Positions 8,375 through 15,975 of a stretch of DNA of 64,000 nucleotides are shown here, in pieces (position 1 is the stretch's first letter; every line of letters starts with the position of its first letter). The stretch is taken from positions 1 to 64,000 of the forward strand of contig NZ_JAFKOH010000001.1 in the NCBI RefSeq assembly GCF_017303375.1. Reading direction: 5' to 3'. The stretch is from Bacillus sp. NTK074B (GTDB lineage Bacteria > Bacillota > Bacilli > Bacillales > Bacillaceae_B). Below the pieces are notes generated by a model. It worked only from the letters and a program-made list of their open reading frames with translations. It did not search any database and was not told the origin of the DNA. The position numbers and the translations under genes are program-made.

Positions 8375-8851
8375 TTGAAAAAAACAATTTTGATTTTTCT
8401 GTTCGTTTTATTACTAATGGGTTGTTCTAATACAAAACAAACTATCAAGGAAGAAAAATGGGAAGAAAGTGCAACATTAGTTAGAGAAGTTGTGGTTACT
8501 GACGATGGACAAAAAGGGGACTTTGTTTTTCGTATCGGAGATAACGGTAAACTTGGGTTTGGAGAGTATGGTCCTTTCATTGCAGGTCAAACACAGAAAT
8601 ATATGTGGCATTTTTGGGGAGATGAGAAAGTTCTAACAAAACCCTTTAAAGTAATTGGAGTCAGCAGAGAAACAGATGAGGAAATAACTGTTTTCCAATT
8701 ACCAACTAGTAATAGTCTTGCCCCTAATAGTGGAGCAGACCATCATCTTCCGTCGTCAATGATGCTGCCGACCCCAGGATTATGGCGATTAGAAGCATAT
8801 TTCGGCGACAAATTGTTTGGAAATGTTGTTGTAAATGTCAAAGAAAAATAA
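8375..8851 (+). CDS. Passenger lipoprotein, DUF4871-like
   Basis: The N-terminus has a short basic and hydrophobic stretch ending in the lipobox LLMGC (Cys about residue 17). The mature protein would therefore be lipid-anchored outside the membrane. The remainder looks like a beta-sandwich, with the tail WRLEAYFGDKLFGNVVVNVKE typical of the DUF4871 family of Bacillus lipoproteins (assigned from memory). Function is unknown. TTG at 8375 follows AGGGGGGAT. The gene lies inside the transposon, downstream of the transposase, between two related hairpins and before a terminator, so it behaves as a passenger gene. Confidence 0.75.
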   Translation: MKKTILIFLFVLLLMGCSNTKQTIKEEKWEESATLVREVVVTDDGQKGDFVFRIGDNGKLGFGEYGPFIAGQTQKYMWHFWGDEKVLTKPFKVIGVSRETDEEITVFQLPTSNSLAPNSGADHHLPSSMMLPTPGLWRLEAYFGDKLFGNVVVNVKEK

Positions 8852-8858
8852 GATGTAC

Positions 8859-8892
8859 TTGTTCAACTAACGGAAGCGTTAGTTGAAGAACA
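8859..8892. repeat. Hairpin repeat after the lipoprotein gene
   Basis: A perfect 11-bp stem TTCAACTAACG (8862-8872) pairs with 8877-8887 around GAAG. It is related to the hairpin at 8281. Confidence 0.65.
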
Positions 8893-8907
8893 GGTAATTA
8901 GAATACA

Positions 8908-8945
8908 AAAACGCAGAGGGATGTCAAAACCTCTGCGTTTTCTTT
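8908..8945 (+). terminator. Terminator inside the right transposon end
   Basis: A perfect 12-bp stem (8908-8919 with 8930-8941) is followed by TCTTTTG. It stops transcripts from the passenger gene before they leave the element. Confidence 0.88.
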
Positions 8946-9040
8946 TGTGATTTTGTTGTCTAAAGTTATGCGATTTACTATGTTAATTCGCCTGTGATTT
9001 TGCGTTTTCTACCTCATAACCGAACTACTTATGCCTGGCT

Positions 9041-9055
9041 GCCACTCCTTTTTCT
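9041..9055 (+). terminator. Right half of the split DoxX-gene terminator
   Basis: CCACTCCTTTT (9042-9052) plus its T tail complements the arm at 5701-5711 on the other side of the transposon. Confidence 0.75.
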
Positions 9056-9139
9056 TTAATTTCTTTACATTAAGTGAAACTATTTCCAATTCAAATTCGT
9101 ACGATATAATAGCGCCAATGTGATGGAGGAGGTTTATTC

Positions 9140-10051
9140 ATGATTGAGATTGTAAATGTAAGTAAGCAGTATGAAGCTATCCAAGCGCTGCAAAATATCG
9201 GTCTAACAATCCCGGAAGGCACATGTTTTGGACTTGTAGGTCCCAACGGAGCAGGGAAATCCACATTAATGAAGATTTTATCAGGAGTATTACAAAATTT
9301 TGAAGGGGATATCATCGTCAAAGGACACTCTGTTATGAAAGATAGAATAAAAGTAAAAAAACTTATTGGGTACATACCTCAGGATATTTGTCTGGAGGAA
9401 ACACTGACTGCCAAAGATAACTTAAGGTATTTCGGGAGCCTTTATGGACTTAAAGGAAAAGAATTACAGGATCGTTGTGAGAATGTGTTGAAACAGATCG
9501 GGTTATCTGAACGCAAGAAAGACAAGGTCAGTACCTTCTCAGGTGGGATGAAGCGCCGGTTGAATATTGGATGCGCATTACTCCATAATCCTTCTATTAT
9601 CATAATGGATGAGCCGACTGTTGGAATTGATCCACAATCAAGAAATTCAATATTTTCAATTATTCATGAGTTAAAAGAAAAGGGTAGCACCATTATCTAC
9701 TCCAGTCACTATATGGAGGAAGTAGAGCACCTTTGTGACAGCATTGCTCTGATTGATAAGGGAACGCTGGTTGAAAGCGGCACAATGGATGAACTGCTGC
9801 AGAAATACAATCGACCATCCTTGTTTATTTCGGGGGAAGGATTAAATGAATCAAGTCTATCTGTCCACGGTGAACTCGAATCTAAAGGAAATGGATTTCT
9901 GCTACATAGTGTTGATCCGCTTGTAGCACTGGAAAACCTGATTGTGGATTTCCGGAGCCAAAACATCCTTCCAAGAAGGCTGGAATTATATCAGCCAAAA
10001 CTGGAGGATATCTTTTTTGATCTAACAGGAACACAGCTTCGTGATTCGTAA
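9140..10051 (+). CDS. ABC-2 type transporter, ATP-binding protein
   Basis: The 303-residue ATPase has Walker A GPNGAGKST, the signature FSGGMKRRL, Walker B IIIMDEPTVGIDP and the switch histidine in YSSHYMEE. A C-terminal extension of about 90 residues after residue 210 is usual for ABC-2 exporters of drugs, polyketides or lipids (DrrA/NatA type). It forms a pair with the permease that follows 17 bp later. A TATAAT at 9105-9110 is a likely -10 box. The nearby transposon end is 65 bp further upstream, so the promoter appears undisturbed. ATG at 9140 follows GGAGGAGG. Confidence 0.85.
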   Translation: MIEIVNVSKQYEAIQALQNIGLTIPEGTCFGLVGPNGAGKSTLMKILSGVLQNFEGDIIVKGHSVMKDRIKVKKLIGYIPQDICLEETLTAKDNLRYFGSLYGLKGKELQDRCENVLKQIGLSERKKDKVSTFSGGMKRRLNIGCALLHNPSIIIMDEPTVGIDPQSRNSIFSIIHELKEKGSTIIYSSHYMEEVEHLCDSIALIDKGTLVESGTMDELLQKYNRPSLFISGEGLNESSLSVHGELESKGNGFLLHSVDPLVALENLIVDFRSQNILPRRLELYQPKLEDIFFDLTGTQLRDS

Positions 10052-10068
10052 TACAGGGAGGAATGCAC

Positions 10069-10812
10069 ATGTGGGCAATTGCGAAAATGGAATTAAAGAA
10101 GAATGTACAGGATAAAGGCTTGTGGTTTTGGACATTTATTTTGCCGATCGTCTTCATTATCGCCTTTGTTTCCATCTTTTCGGGAGATGAGAATACAAGT
10201 TATAAAGAAGTTGTGACCCAGATCATCCCAGGATATACGATCATGTTCGCATTTTATATTATGATTTCCATGGTCATCGGATTCGTAAAGGATCGGGATA
10301 AAGGAATGGTCGCAAGGATCGCCAGTACACCACTGCCTATCAAGGACTATTTTATAGGAAAGTGGATTCCCTTTATGATGATCGTCTTGATACAGATAGC
10401 AGTATTATTCTGTTTTGGCGTCGTCGTTTATGACCTCCCGCTAGGGGATCCCCTTGCACTGATTTCCATTTCCTTATCTTTGGCTTTCATTGTAACGGGG
10501 TGGGGCATGGCCCTCTCAGTGTTGGTGAAAACGGAGAACATGGGCATTGCCATGACACAAATCGTCGCACTCGGAGGTGCAATGCTTGGAGGATTATGGC
10601 TGCCAGTGGAGCTGATGCCTGAATTTATGCAATCGATCAGTAAGGTTTTGCCTCAGTACTGGGCAATTGAAGGATATAAGGAAATCATCCTCGAGGGTGG
10701 ATCTGTTGCTGACGTTTTATTCAATATTTCTATCCTGATATTCTCCGGAGCAGTAGGCGGAATGATTGCCATCGCTCGATATCCACGGTTTCTTCGTTCA
10801 TCGAAAAGCTAG
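10069..10812 (+). CDS. ABC-2 type transporter permease
   Basis: The protein has six hydrophobic helices and the ABC-2 permease features: an N-terminal basic segment MELKKNVQDKGLWFW, one helix, a long loop, and a final cluster including GGLWLPVELMPEFMQSISKVLPQYWAIEGYKE, a typical amphipathic re-entrant region of this family (kept here as positions about 180-210). With the ATPase upstream it would export an unknown hydrophobic compound. An ATG at 10063 lies only 1 nt from GGGAGG, so ATG at 10069 is preferred, giving 247 residues. Confidence 0.82.
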   Translation: MWAIAKMELKKNVQDKGLWFWTFILPIVFIIAFVSIFSGDENTSYKEVVTQIIPGYTIMFAFYIMISMVIGFVKDRDKGMVARIASTPLPIKDYFIGKWIPFMMIVLIQIAVLFCFGVVVYDLPLGDPLALISISLSLAFIVTGWGMALSVLVKTENMGIAMTQIVALGGAMLGGLWLPVELMPEFMQSISKVLPQYWAIEGYKEIILEGGSVADVLFNISILIFSGAVGGMIAIARYPRFLRSSKS

Positions 10813-10935
10813 TATCGGGAAAGATGAATACCTTCTCTAAAACCAGTGAAAACGCATTCCTGTTTGAAATTTATGGTATAATTCAATTATCTGAACATTT
10901 CATACGAATTTGCACAGTTTGAAAGGGGAAACCGA

Positions 10936-11385
10936 TTGAAAGAGAATAGAGTAAGAATTCAAGAACTAAATGAAGAAAATTGGTATGAATGCTGTCAGCT
11001 CGAGTTGTCAACAGAGCAGCTGCCATTCATAGAACCTAATGCCATATCCATTGCCCAATCTAAATTCGAGACCACATTAAAACCTTTTGCCATCTATTTT
11101 GATAGTAAGGTTGTTGGCTTCCTTATGTTCAATACTGTACCAGAAGAACTGGACGGTCATTGGGTATACCGAATAATGGTTGATGAAAGCCATCAGGGCA
11201 GAGGAATCGGAAAAGCGGCAACAGATTTAATGTTAAAGGAAATGAAAGAGTCACTCGACGTGAATAGAATCGTTGTAGGATATCACCCTGATAATCTGGG
11301 TGCACATCACTTATATAGAAGTCTTGGATTTGTTGATCACGGTGACCGATTTGGCAGGGAAATGGCCGTAATTAAAGAAATGTAG
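10936..11385 (+). CDS. GNAT acetyltransferase
   Basis: This 149-residue protein has the GNAT fold, with the acetyl-CoA pyrophosphate loop HQGRGIGKAATD (the Q/RxxGxG/A motif) and the motif B region NLGAHHLYRSLGF. The substrate cannot be deduced. In Bacillus, similar single-domain enzymes include spermidine acetyltransferase-like proteins, and the N-terminus (VRIQELNEENWYECCQL) resembles that subgroup. TTG at 10936 follows GAAAGGGG. A TG-extended TATAAT at 10877-10882 is a likely promoter element without a clear -35. Confidence 0.8.
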   Translation: MKENRVRIQELNEENWYECCQLELSTEQLPFIEPNAISIAQSKFETTLKPFAIYFDSKVVGFLMFNTVPEELDGHWVYRIMVDESHQGRGIGKAATDLMLKEMKESLDVNRIVVGYHPDNLGAHHLYRSLGFVDHGDRFGREMAVIKEM

Positions 11386-11410
11386 TTTAACAAAATGATA
11401 GAAATGGAAT

Positions 11411-11437
11411 GGGCCAAGTTCTTCATTTGGCCCTTTA
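11411..11437. terminator. Shared terminator between convergent genes
   Basis: GGGCCAA (11411-11417) pairs with TTGGCCC (11427-11433), with further A-T pairs outside. It lies between the stops of the acetyltransferase and sigma-factor genes. Confidence 0.55.
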
Positions 11438-11477
11438 AAGATTTACATTCCTATAAGTTCATCAATCATATAAATCT

Positions 11478-11963
11478 TTATTTCACCTCTAACATTCCTT
11501 TAAGCTTATCTTTCGCTCCTTTACGCCACTTTTTCACAGCAGATATAGATACATTCTCCACCTCTGCAATCTCACTAATTGTAAGCATATGCATACACGT
11601 ATATCTTACCCATTTTCTCTGATTCACCGTCAGACCTTCACAATAGCTGAACAACAATTCTTCTGCTAATCCTCCATTTATATGATCATCTTCTATCATG
11701 TTAAAGAATTCCGTTTCTTTGAAAATGTTCTTTTCTTCATTTAGATTATCGCTTGTTAACTGCGACAGAATTCTGCCACGTACAAATGAGTATGCGTACG
11801 CAGGAAAAGCTCCTTTCTCGGGATCAAAATTCTGATAAGCCTCCCATAGGGCGATGAGGCCGGTTTGATAGTACTCCGATTTATTTTTATAGATGTGCAA
11901 CGAATGAATAATTTTATGAATCATCCGGTCATATTGCAAATGTAGCTCCTCAAATTTCTCCAA
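11478..11963 (-). CDS. Sigma-70 family RNA polymerase sigma factor
   Basis: The 161-residue protein has a region 2-like N-terminus, with YQTGLIALWEAYQNFDPEKGAFP matching the helical core-binding and -10 recognition segment (about residues 30-60). A C-terminal region 4 helix-turn-helix follows (LTISEIAEVENVSISAVKKW). It lacks a full region 3, as in small alternative sigma factors. No anti-sigma gene is adjacent, so the control signal is unknown. TTG at 11963 follows AGGAAAG. It converges on the acetyltransferase gene across a shared terminator. Confidence 0.78.
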   Translation of the reverse strand: MEKFEELHLQYDRMIHKIIHSLHIYKNKSEYYQTGLIALWEAYQNFDPEKGAFPAYAYSFVRGRILSQLTSDNLNEEKNIFKETEFFNMIEDDHINGGLAEELLFSYCEGLTVNQRKWVRYTCMHMLTISEIAEVENVSISAVKKWRKGAKDKLKGMLEVK

Positions 11964-12232
11964 TATACTTTCCTTCTGACCGGCGCGCCGTTCTTTGTAT
12001 TCCTAGGTAGGTTAACCATACAAAGAAAAAGGGTGGTGAACAAACGAGGTTAATTTTAGTTAGAGAGCCACTACATCATTAAAACTTTATGGCATTTCAG
12101 CTGTTTCTGTTGGGGGAAATAACAAAATAGACCTATAATGAGGAAACATATTAGCTATTTTCCTTAATTAGTAAAAGTGGTTGGGAAATAGGCAATACTA
12201 TAATGAAAGACATACTCCAAGGAGGGTGAAAA

Positions 12233-12523
12233 ATGACAAAGAGTTCTACTTCTATTAAAGCCGAAAATGAACAAATACAGCAGAATGAAACTATCGAAAA
12301 GCTGGAACAAATGTTAGCAGCTGTCCTTCACTATCTTTCCGATGATGAAATTGAAGAAATCGATATTGATTATCTCCTTACAAATACTGAAGACCTGCGG
12401 GAATGGTGGGAGGGTTACCGCAAGAGAAACAAAAAAAAGCTCGAAAATGAGATTAAAGCTTCTTTAGGCACATTATCACTTGAGGAATTAGAAAAAATCC
12501 ATGAACAAATTAGGAAAACATAA
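12233..12523 (+). CDS. Hypothetical charged protein, 96 residues
   Basis: I do not recognise this protein. It is strongly charged and predicted mostly helical. An acidic centre (DDEIEEIDIDYLL) is followed by a Trp-rich basic segment (REWWEGYRKRNKKK) and a final helix. No signal peptide or membrane segment is present. ATG at 12233 follows the very strong site AAGGAGGGTG, which supports translation. It is flanked by a convergent serine hydrolase-like gene. Confidence 0.6.
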   Translation: MTKSSTSIKAENEQIQQNETIEKLEQMLAAVLHYLSDDEIEEIDIDYLLTNTEDLREWWEGYRKRNKKKLENEIKASLGTLSLEELEKIHEQIRKT

Positions 12524-12684
12524 ATACATTCTCTAATTAAGTTCTAAGTTCATTGACAAGGTGAAATGCTTAATATTGTTATGTAAAGTTTAAATAAATG
12601 GGATTTGAGAGGGCTATAACCATTCTTTAGGCATAGCGGGAGGACAGACTCTTTCCATCAATGTCTCAGGAAAGATAAGGAAAA

Positions 12685-12710
12685 GAAAACGCCCATCATT
12701 GAACGTTTTC
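12685..12710. terminator. Weak hairpin between convergent genes
   Basis: GAAAACG (12685-12691) pairs with CGTTTTC (12704-12710). The stem is short and the loop is 12 nt. Confidence 0.35.
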
Positions 12711-12730
12711 ACTCCTGCACGAACTTCGTT

Positions 12731-13783
12731 TTAAAGAACCTCCTGAAACAACTGAAGTGCAAGTGTTACAACTCCCACCGGCATTTGATTCACAACAACC
12801 GTCGTGAATATTTCATGTTCAGGAAAATAAAGTGTCACAGATTCATATCCATGAATCAATCCATGATGACCGTAAGCAGATATTCCTTTATCAAACGTAT
12901 ACTTGGCAATTCCCAAACCGTAATATTGACCGGGATCATCCGTCTGATGAACAGCCAGCATTTGTTTAAGTGATTCTTGTGATAAGAGGGTGCCTGTGAA
13001 CAGGGCCTTCATGAATGTTTGAATTTCTGCAGGGTTTGAAATAAGAGCACCGGCAGTCCACATGATGGAAACATTGAGATCTGTAATGTCTTTCAAATCA
13101 TCTGATATGTCAGACAAGTCCGGGGTGGCATTCGAGTGCCCTGTTGCAAAGGGGAATTTTAGATCATTCTTTATTGGAAAGTATGTCCTGTTAAGTTGAA
13201 GCGGTTGAATGATCCATTGGCTGACTGCTTCATCAATCTTCATGCCTGTACATCTCTCTATGATCATTCCAAGAAGGATATAATCTGTCTGGGAGTCCTT
13301 ATATTTAGTACCGGGATCAAATTCCAGAGTATGATGGGCGATTAGTCTTATAAGACTTTGAGGAGGGAAGAAGTCATTCAGACTTGAGACCTCATGTTCA
13401 ATGCATTTCGTGCCTGCGACATCCATCCTAAGATAATCCTTTAAACCCGACCTATGCTGAAGCAATTGACGAACGGATATCCGTCTGCCTTCTTTCAGGA
13501 TACCGGGAAGGAGGGATTCGACGGATTGTTCAAGTGAAAGATGGCCTTCTTCTTGTAGTTTCAAAATCAATGTACTAGTAAACATTTTTGTTAGAGTACC
13601 AATACGTTGATGATCGAAAGGATTTAACAATGTATTTTGGACATATCCTTTAACGCCTGCTGCCATAATATAGTCTTCTCCAGAAGGATCAGTCAAGCAG
13701 ACTGAAATACCAGGCAGCTGGTAGGCTTTACGCAGATTTTCGACTGTTTTTTCAATTATAGAGAGATCAATCAAAGAAATCAT
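12731..13783 (-). CDS. Beta-lactamase-fold protein with degenerate catalytic motifs
   Basis: The 350-residue protein aligns along its length with serine hydrolases of the class C beta-lactamase / D-aminopeptidase family (Pfam Beta-lactamase). No signal peptide is present. At the SxxK motif it reads G-T-L-T-K, so the nucleophile is Thr63 rather than Ser, with Lys66 kept. The YxN motif position (usual YSN before xYxLLG) reads DSQ at 163-165. The third motif is present as HHG (306-308). It may be a binding protein or an enzyme with altered chemistry. ATG at 13783 directly abuts AAAGG, and TTG at 13774 is better spaced. Confidence 0.78.
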   Translation of the reverse strand: MISLIDLSIIEKTVENLRKAYQLPGISVCLTDPSGEDYIMAAGVKGYVQNTLLNPFDHQRIGTLTKMFTSTLILKLQEEGHLSLEQSVESLLPGILKEGRRISVRQLLQHRSGLKDYLRMDVAGTKCIEHEVSSLNDFFPPQSLIRLIAHHTLEFDPGTKYKDSQTDYILLGMIIERCTGMKIDEAVSQWIIQPLQLNRTYFPIKNDLKFPFATGHSNATPDLSDISDDLKDITDLNVSIMWTAGALISNPAEIQTFMKALFTGTLLSQESLKQMLAVHQTDDPGQYYGLGIAKYTFDKGISAYGHHGLIHGYESVTLYFPEHEIFTTVVVNQMPVGVVTLALQLFQEVL

Positions 13784-14007
13784 CCTTTCGAACTATAGAT
13801 ATTCTACCTGCCTTTAAGAAGATGGGTTTCCAGCTTAAGCAGGATTTTTCAAGGTTAGTATGGAAAGTTATTAAGTGCGTTCTGGTTAGTGGTGAAACCA
13901 TGCAGTGGCATAAGTTCGTCCAGTCACACGCATGCCTTTCAAAGAATCTCAGAATAGCATGTTCTATACATATGAACAAATATGCGAAATAGAAGGGAAA
14001 ATAATCG

Positions 14008-14460
14008 ATGTCAATCCGCAATTCAGCAAAAGCCATCATTATCCAAAATAACAAAATACTTCTGACTAAAAATAAAGATGATGACGGTATTTTCTATCTC
14101 TTTCCCGGTGGGGGACAGGAAAAAGGTGAAACACTTCATGAAGCATTAATTAGAGAATGCATTGAAGAGATAGGGGAAGTCGTGGCAGTAGGGGAGCTGG
14201 TACATATAAGGGAGTATATCGGTAAAAACCATGAGCATGTTGCTTTCGACTTCAACTTGCATCAAGTGGAATTCTATTTTAAATGTACATTTCTCCATGA
14301 ATGGAGCGATCATCATGCTCCATCGAATCCCGATAGTCACCAAGTAGGGGTGGAGTGGATTGATTTGGATGCACTGAAGAATTATAGATTATATCCTAAA
14401 GAAATAGCTTCATATATAGTGGGAAGAAGGTCGAAGGTTTATCTCGGAGACATCAACTAG
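14008..14460 (+). CDS. Nudix hydrolase
   Basis: The 150-residue protein has a complete Nudix box, GGGQEKGETLHEALIRECIEEIGE, written here by its key residues: Gly35-37, Glu40, and the RECIEE core near residue 50. The N-terminal strand SAKAIIIQNNKILLTKN is typical. The protein also keeps late blocks (HQVGVEWIDLDAL, YRLYPKEI) seen in Nudix proteins of Bacillus annotated as NTP pyrophosphohydrolases. The substrate is not predictable. ATG at 14008 follows AGAAGGG. A small membrane-protein gene follows after 21 bp, probably on the same transcript. Confidence 0.85.
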   Translation: MSIRNSAKAIIIQNNKILLTKNKDDDGIFYLFPGGGQEKGETLHEALIRECIEEIGEVVAVGELVHIREYIGKNHEHVAFDFNLHQVEFYFKCTFLHEWSDHHAPSNPDSHQVGVEWIDLDALKNYRLYPKEIASYIVGRRSKVYLGDIN

Positions 14461-14481
14461 GGTAAATAGGGGGGATGATCG

Positions 14482-14670
14482 TTGCGTATCAATACGCTTA
14501 TCTTAACAGGAATCATGGCAGGCATTTACTCTAGTATTTTAGATGGCATTGAGCAAAATTACAGTTTCAATCTTGTCTTGAGTGCGTGTACTTTAACAGT
14601 TTCAACAATAATGACCGGGCTTCTGCTACACAGATTTTTGAATAAAGAAAAAATAGTAAAGCCTGAATAG
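14482..14670 (+). CDS. Small two-helix membrane protein
   Basis: The 62-residue protein has two hydrophobic segments (about residues 4-20 and 28-48) joined by a short polar loop, and a basic C-terminus. I do not recognise a family. It begins with TTG at 14482 behind AGGGGGGATGATC. It lies 21 bp after the Nudix gene and directly before a strong terminator, which supports a two-gene transcript. Confidence 0.6.
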   Translation: MRINTLILTGIMAGIYSSILDGIEQNYSFNLVLSACTLTVSTIMTGLLLHRFLNKEKIVKPE

Positions 14671-14672
14671 TT

Positions 14673-14706
14673 CTTATGGCTCTGAGAAAAATCTCAGAGC
14701 CATAAG
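14673..14706. terminator. Strong shared terminator
   Basis: A perfect 15-bp stem (14673-14687 with 14692-14706) has a 4-nt loop. It lies between the convergent small membrane-protein and DUF1272 genes. Confidence 0.85.
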
Positions 14707-14797
14707 ATCCTTACAACATTCGAACTCTTACAGCCTTCAAAACCTTCGTTTCCAAGTGTTTTGTACCAATGCCCCTCAACGCCGGCTGCTACATTCC

Positions 14798-14980
14798 TCA
14801 GTGTTCCATACCGGCAGGCGGTTTTGGTCTTCTGACCAATTCTCCATTGCAATTCGGACAGATAGAATCATATTTAGCAGTGCACCCTTCACAATAAGTA
14901 CACTCATGGACACAAATGTACGCATGGTCATTCAAGCCCCTCCCACATGTCTCACAATTGGTCTTCATTTCCAATCCCAT
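14798..14980 (-). CDS. DUF1272 zinc-ribbon protein
   Basis: This 60-residue protein is nearly all zinc-binding motif: CETCGRGL, then CVHECTYCEGCTAKYDSICPNCNGEL. The cysteines and histidine are arranged as in the DUF1272 family, common in bacteria and of unknown function. The first residues MGLEMKTNCE match that family's start. ATG at 14980 follows GGAAGG. No partner gene is evident: it stands alone between a terminator and a degraded Nudix gene on the opposite strand. Confidence 0.85.
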   Translation of the reverse strand: MGLEMKTNCETCGRGLNDHAYICVHECTYCEGCTAKYDSICPNCNGELVRRPKPPAGMEH

Positions 14981-15073
14981 ATGTAACCTTCCTTTCTATC
15001 AATCTCTTTCCATTATATTCTAATATACGTTAATATAGTGGATATATGGTAAAGTCACTCCTTTGAGGGGAAA

Positions 15074-15232
15074 ATGACGGAGTATACTTATGTCATATGT
15101 GGGAAACCGAGAGTGAAAATAAAATGGAAAAAGGAATCATTCATTCCCGAAATCTCACGTGTTACAAGTGTACATGGTTTCTGCTTTAATAATGAAAAAC
15201 TGCTAATGATCAGAAAGGGGAAGGAAATTTGA
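15074..15232 (+). pseudogene. Truncated Nudix hydrolase, N-terminal fragment
   Basis: A 52-codon frame begins at ATG 15074 behind GAGGGG. It reads like the N-terminus of a Nudix enzyme, ending VTSVHGFCFNNEKLLMIR, the usual first strands. It then stops in GKGKEI with no Nudix box. The last bases supply the AAAGGGGAAGG ribosome site of the next gene, and its stop overlaps that gene's TTG start. It looks like a remnant left after deletion of the catalytic part. Confidence 0.6.
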
Positions 15233-15975
15233 ACCAATCACTATCGGTTAATAAAAAAAGCTGGGATGAAGTCGCGCCACGTTTCTACGGTAGAAATCCC
15301 CTGCCGGAATACGGTCCACTTGCACCAACTGAAGATGAGCTACAGCTGCTTGGGGATATAAAAGGAAAAAGGGTATTGGATATCGGCTGTGGTAGTGGGC
15401 ATTCACTAAAATATATGAGGGACAATCGCGCCTCGGAGATGTGGGGATTGGATTTATCTCACAGCCAAATCAAGGCAGCTGAAGAATTATTATCAGATGA
15501 TGATGTGACCTTGTTTGAAGCACCAATGGAAGAGAATCCAGGAATACCCGAGAATCACTTTGACATTGTCTATTCCATTTACGCCTTGGGTTGGACGACA
15601 GACCTGGATCAAACCCTTGCCAATGTATATTCATACCTAAAGGATGGTGGCATCTTCGTATTCAGCTGGGAGCACCCTTTATATAATCGTATTCAACAAA
15701 CAGGAAGCAACCTCATCTTCAGCCAACCCTATCATAGTGAAGGACCCTATGACCACGAGGCGTGGACGCATCCTGCCATCATGCAGCAGTTCAAAGTCAG
15801 TACCTATCTGAACACGCTCATCAAGAAAGGCTTCTTGATTGAAAACGTGATTGAAGAGGTGCGTTTATCCCAAGTGGATGTTGAGAGGCATTCCAATAGA
15901 TGGTATAGCTTTAATAAAGCAAGCTATTTACCAACGACTTTAATTGTGAAAGCCAGGAAGGGAATGCGGTTCTGA
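15229..15975 (+). CDS. Class I SAM-dependent methyltransferase
   Basis: The 248-residue protein has the SAM-binding motif I VLDIGCGSGHSLKYM, an acidic strand-2 end (WGLDLSHSQ) and motif IV FDIVYSIYALGWTTDL. It belongs to the Methyltransf_11 type, and the substrate is unknown. TTG at 15229 follows AAAGGGGAAGG and overlaps the stop of a truncated Nudix frame. The HAD phosphatase gene starts within its stop (TGATG), so the two are translationally coupled. Confidence 0.82.
   Translation: MNQSLSVNKKSWDEVAPRFYGRNPLPEYGPLAPTEDELQLLGDIKGKRVLDIGCGSGHSLKYMRDNRASEMWGLDLSHSQIKAAEELLSDDDVTLFEAPMEENPGIPENHFDIVYSIYALGWTTDLDQTLANVYSYLKDGGIFVFSWEHPLYNRIQQTGSNLIFSQPYHSEGPYDHEAWTHPAIMQQFKVSTYLNTLIKKGFLIENVIEEVRLSQVDVERHSNRWYSFNKASYLPTTLIVKARKGMRF

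Larger units (their letters stand above)
5722..9031. mobile_element. IS1-related transposon with passenger lipoprotein gene
   Basis: The ends are imperfect inverted repeats of 27 bp with 25 matches (5722-5748 and 9005-9031), both starting TAAGTAGTTCGGTT. A 9-bp direct repeat TGCCTGGCT flanks the element at 5713-5721 and 9032-9040, the size typical of IS1. Inside are a small regulator-like gene, a transposase of about 654 residues with an IS1 InsA-type zinc ribbon, and a lipoprotein gene. Terminators lie inside both ends (5771 and 8908). It appears complete. Confidence 0.88.

Noticed and set aside
13767..14054. 95-codon minus-strand frame between the serine hydrolase and Nudix genes
   Set aside because: It overlaps the Nudix start region and the end of the adjacent gene on both sides, and no ribosome site precedes its start.
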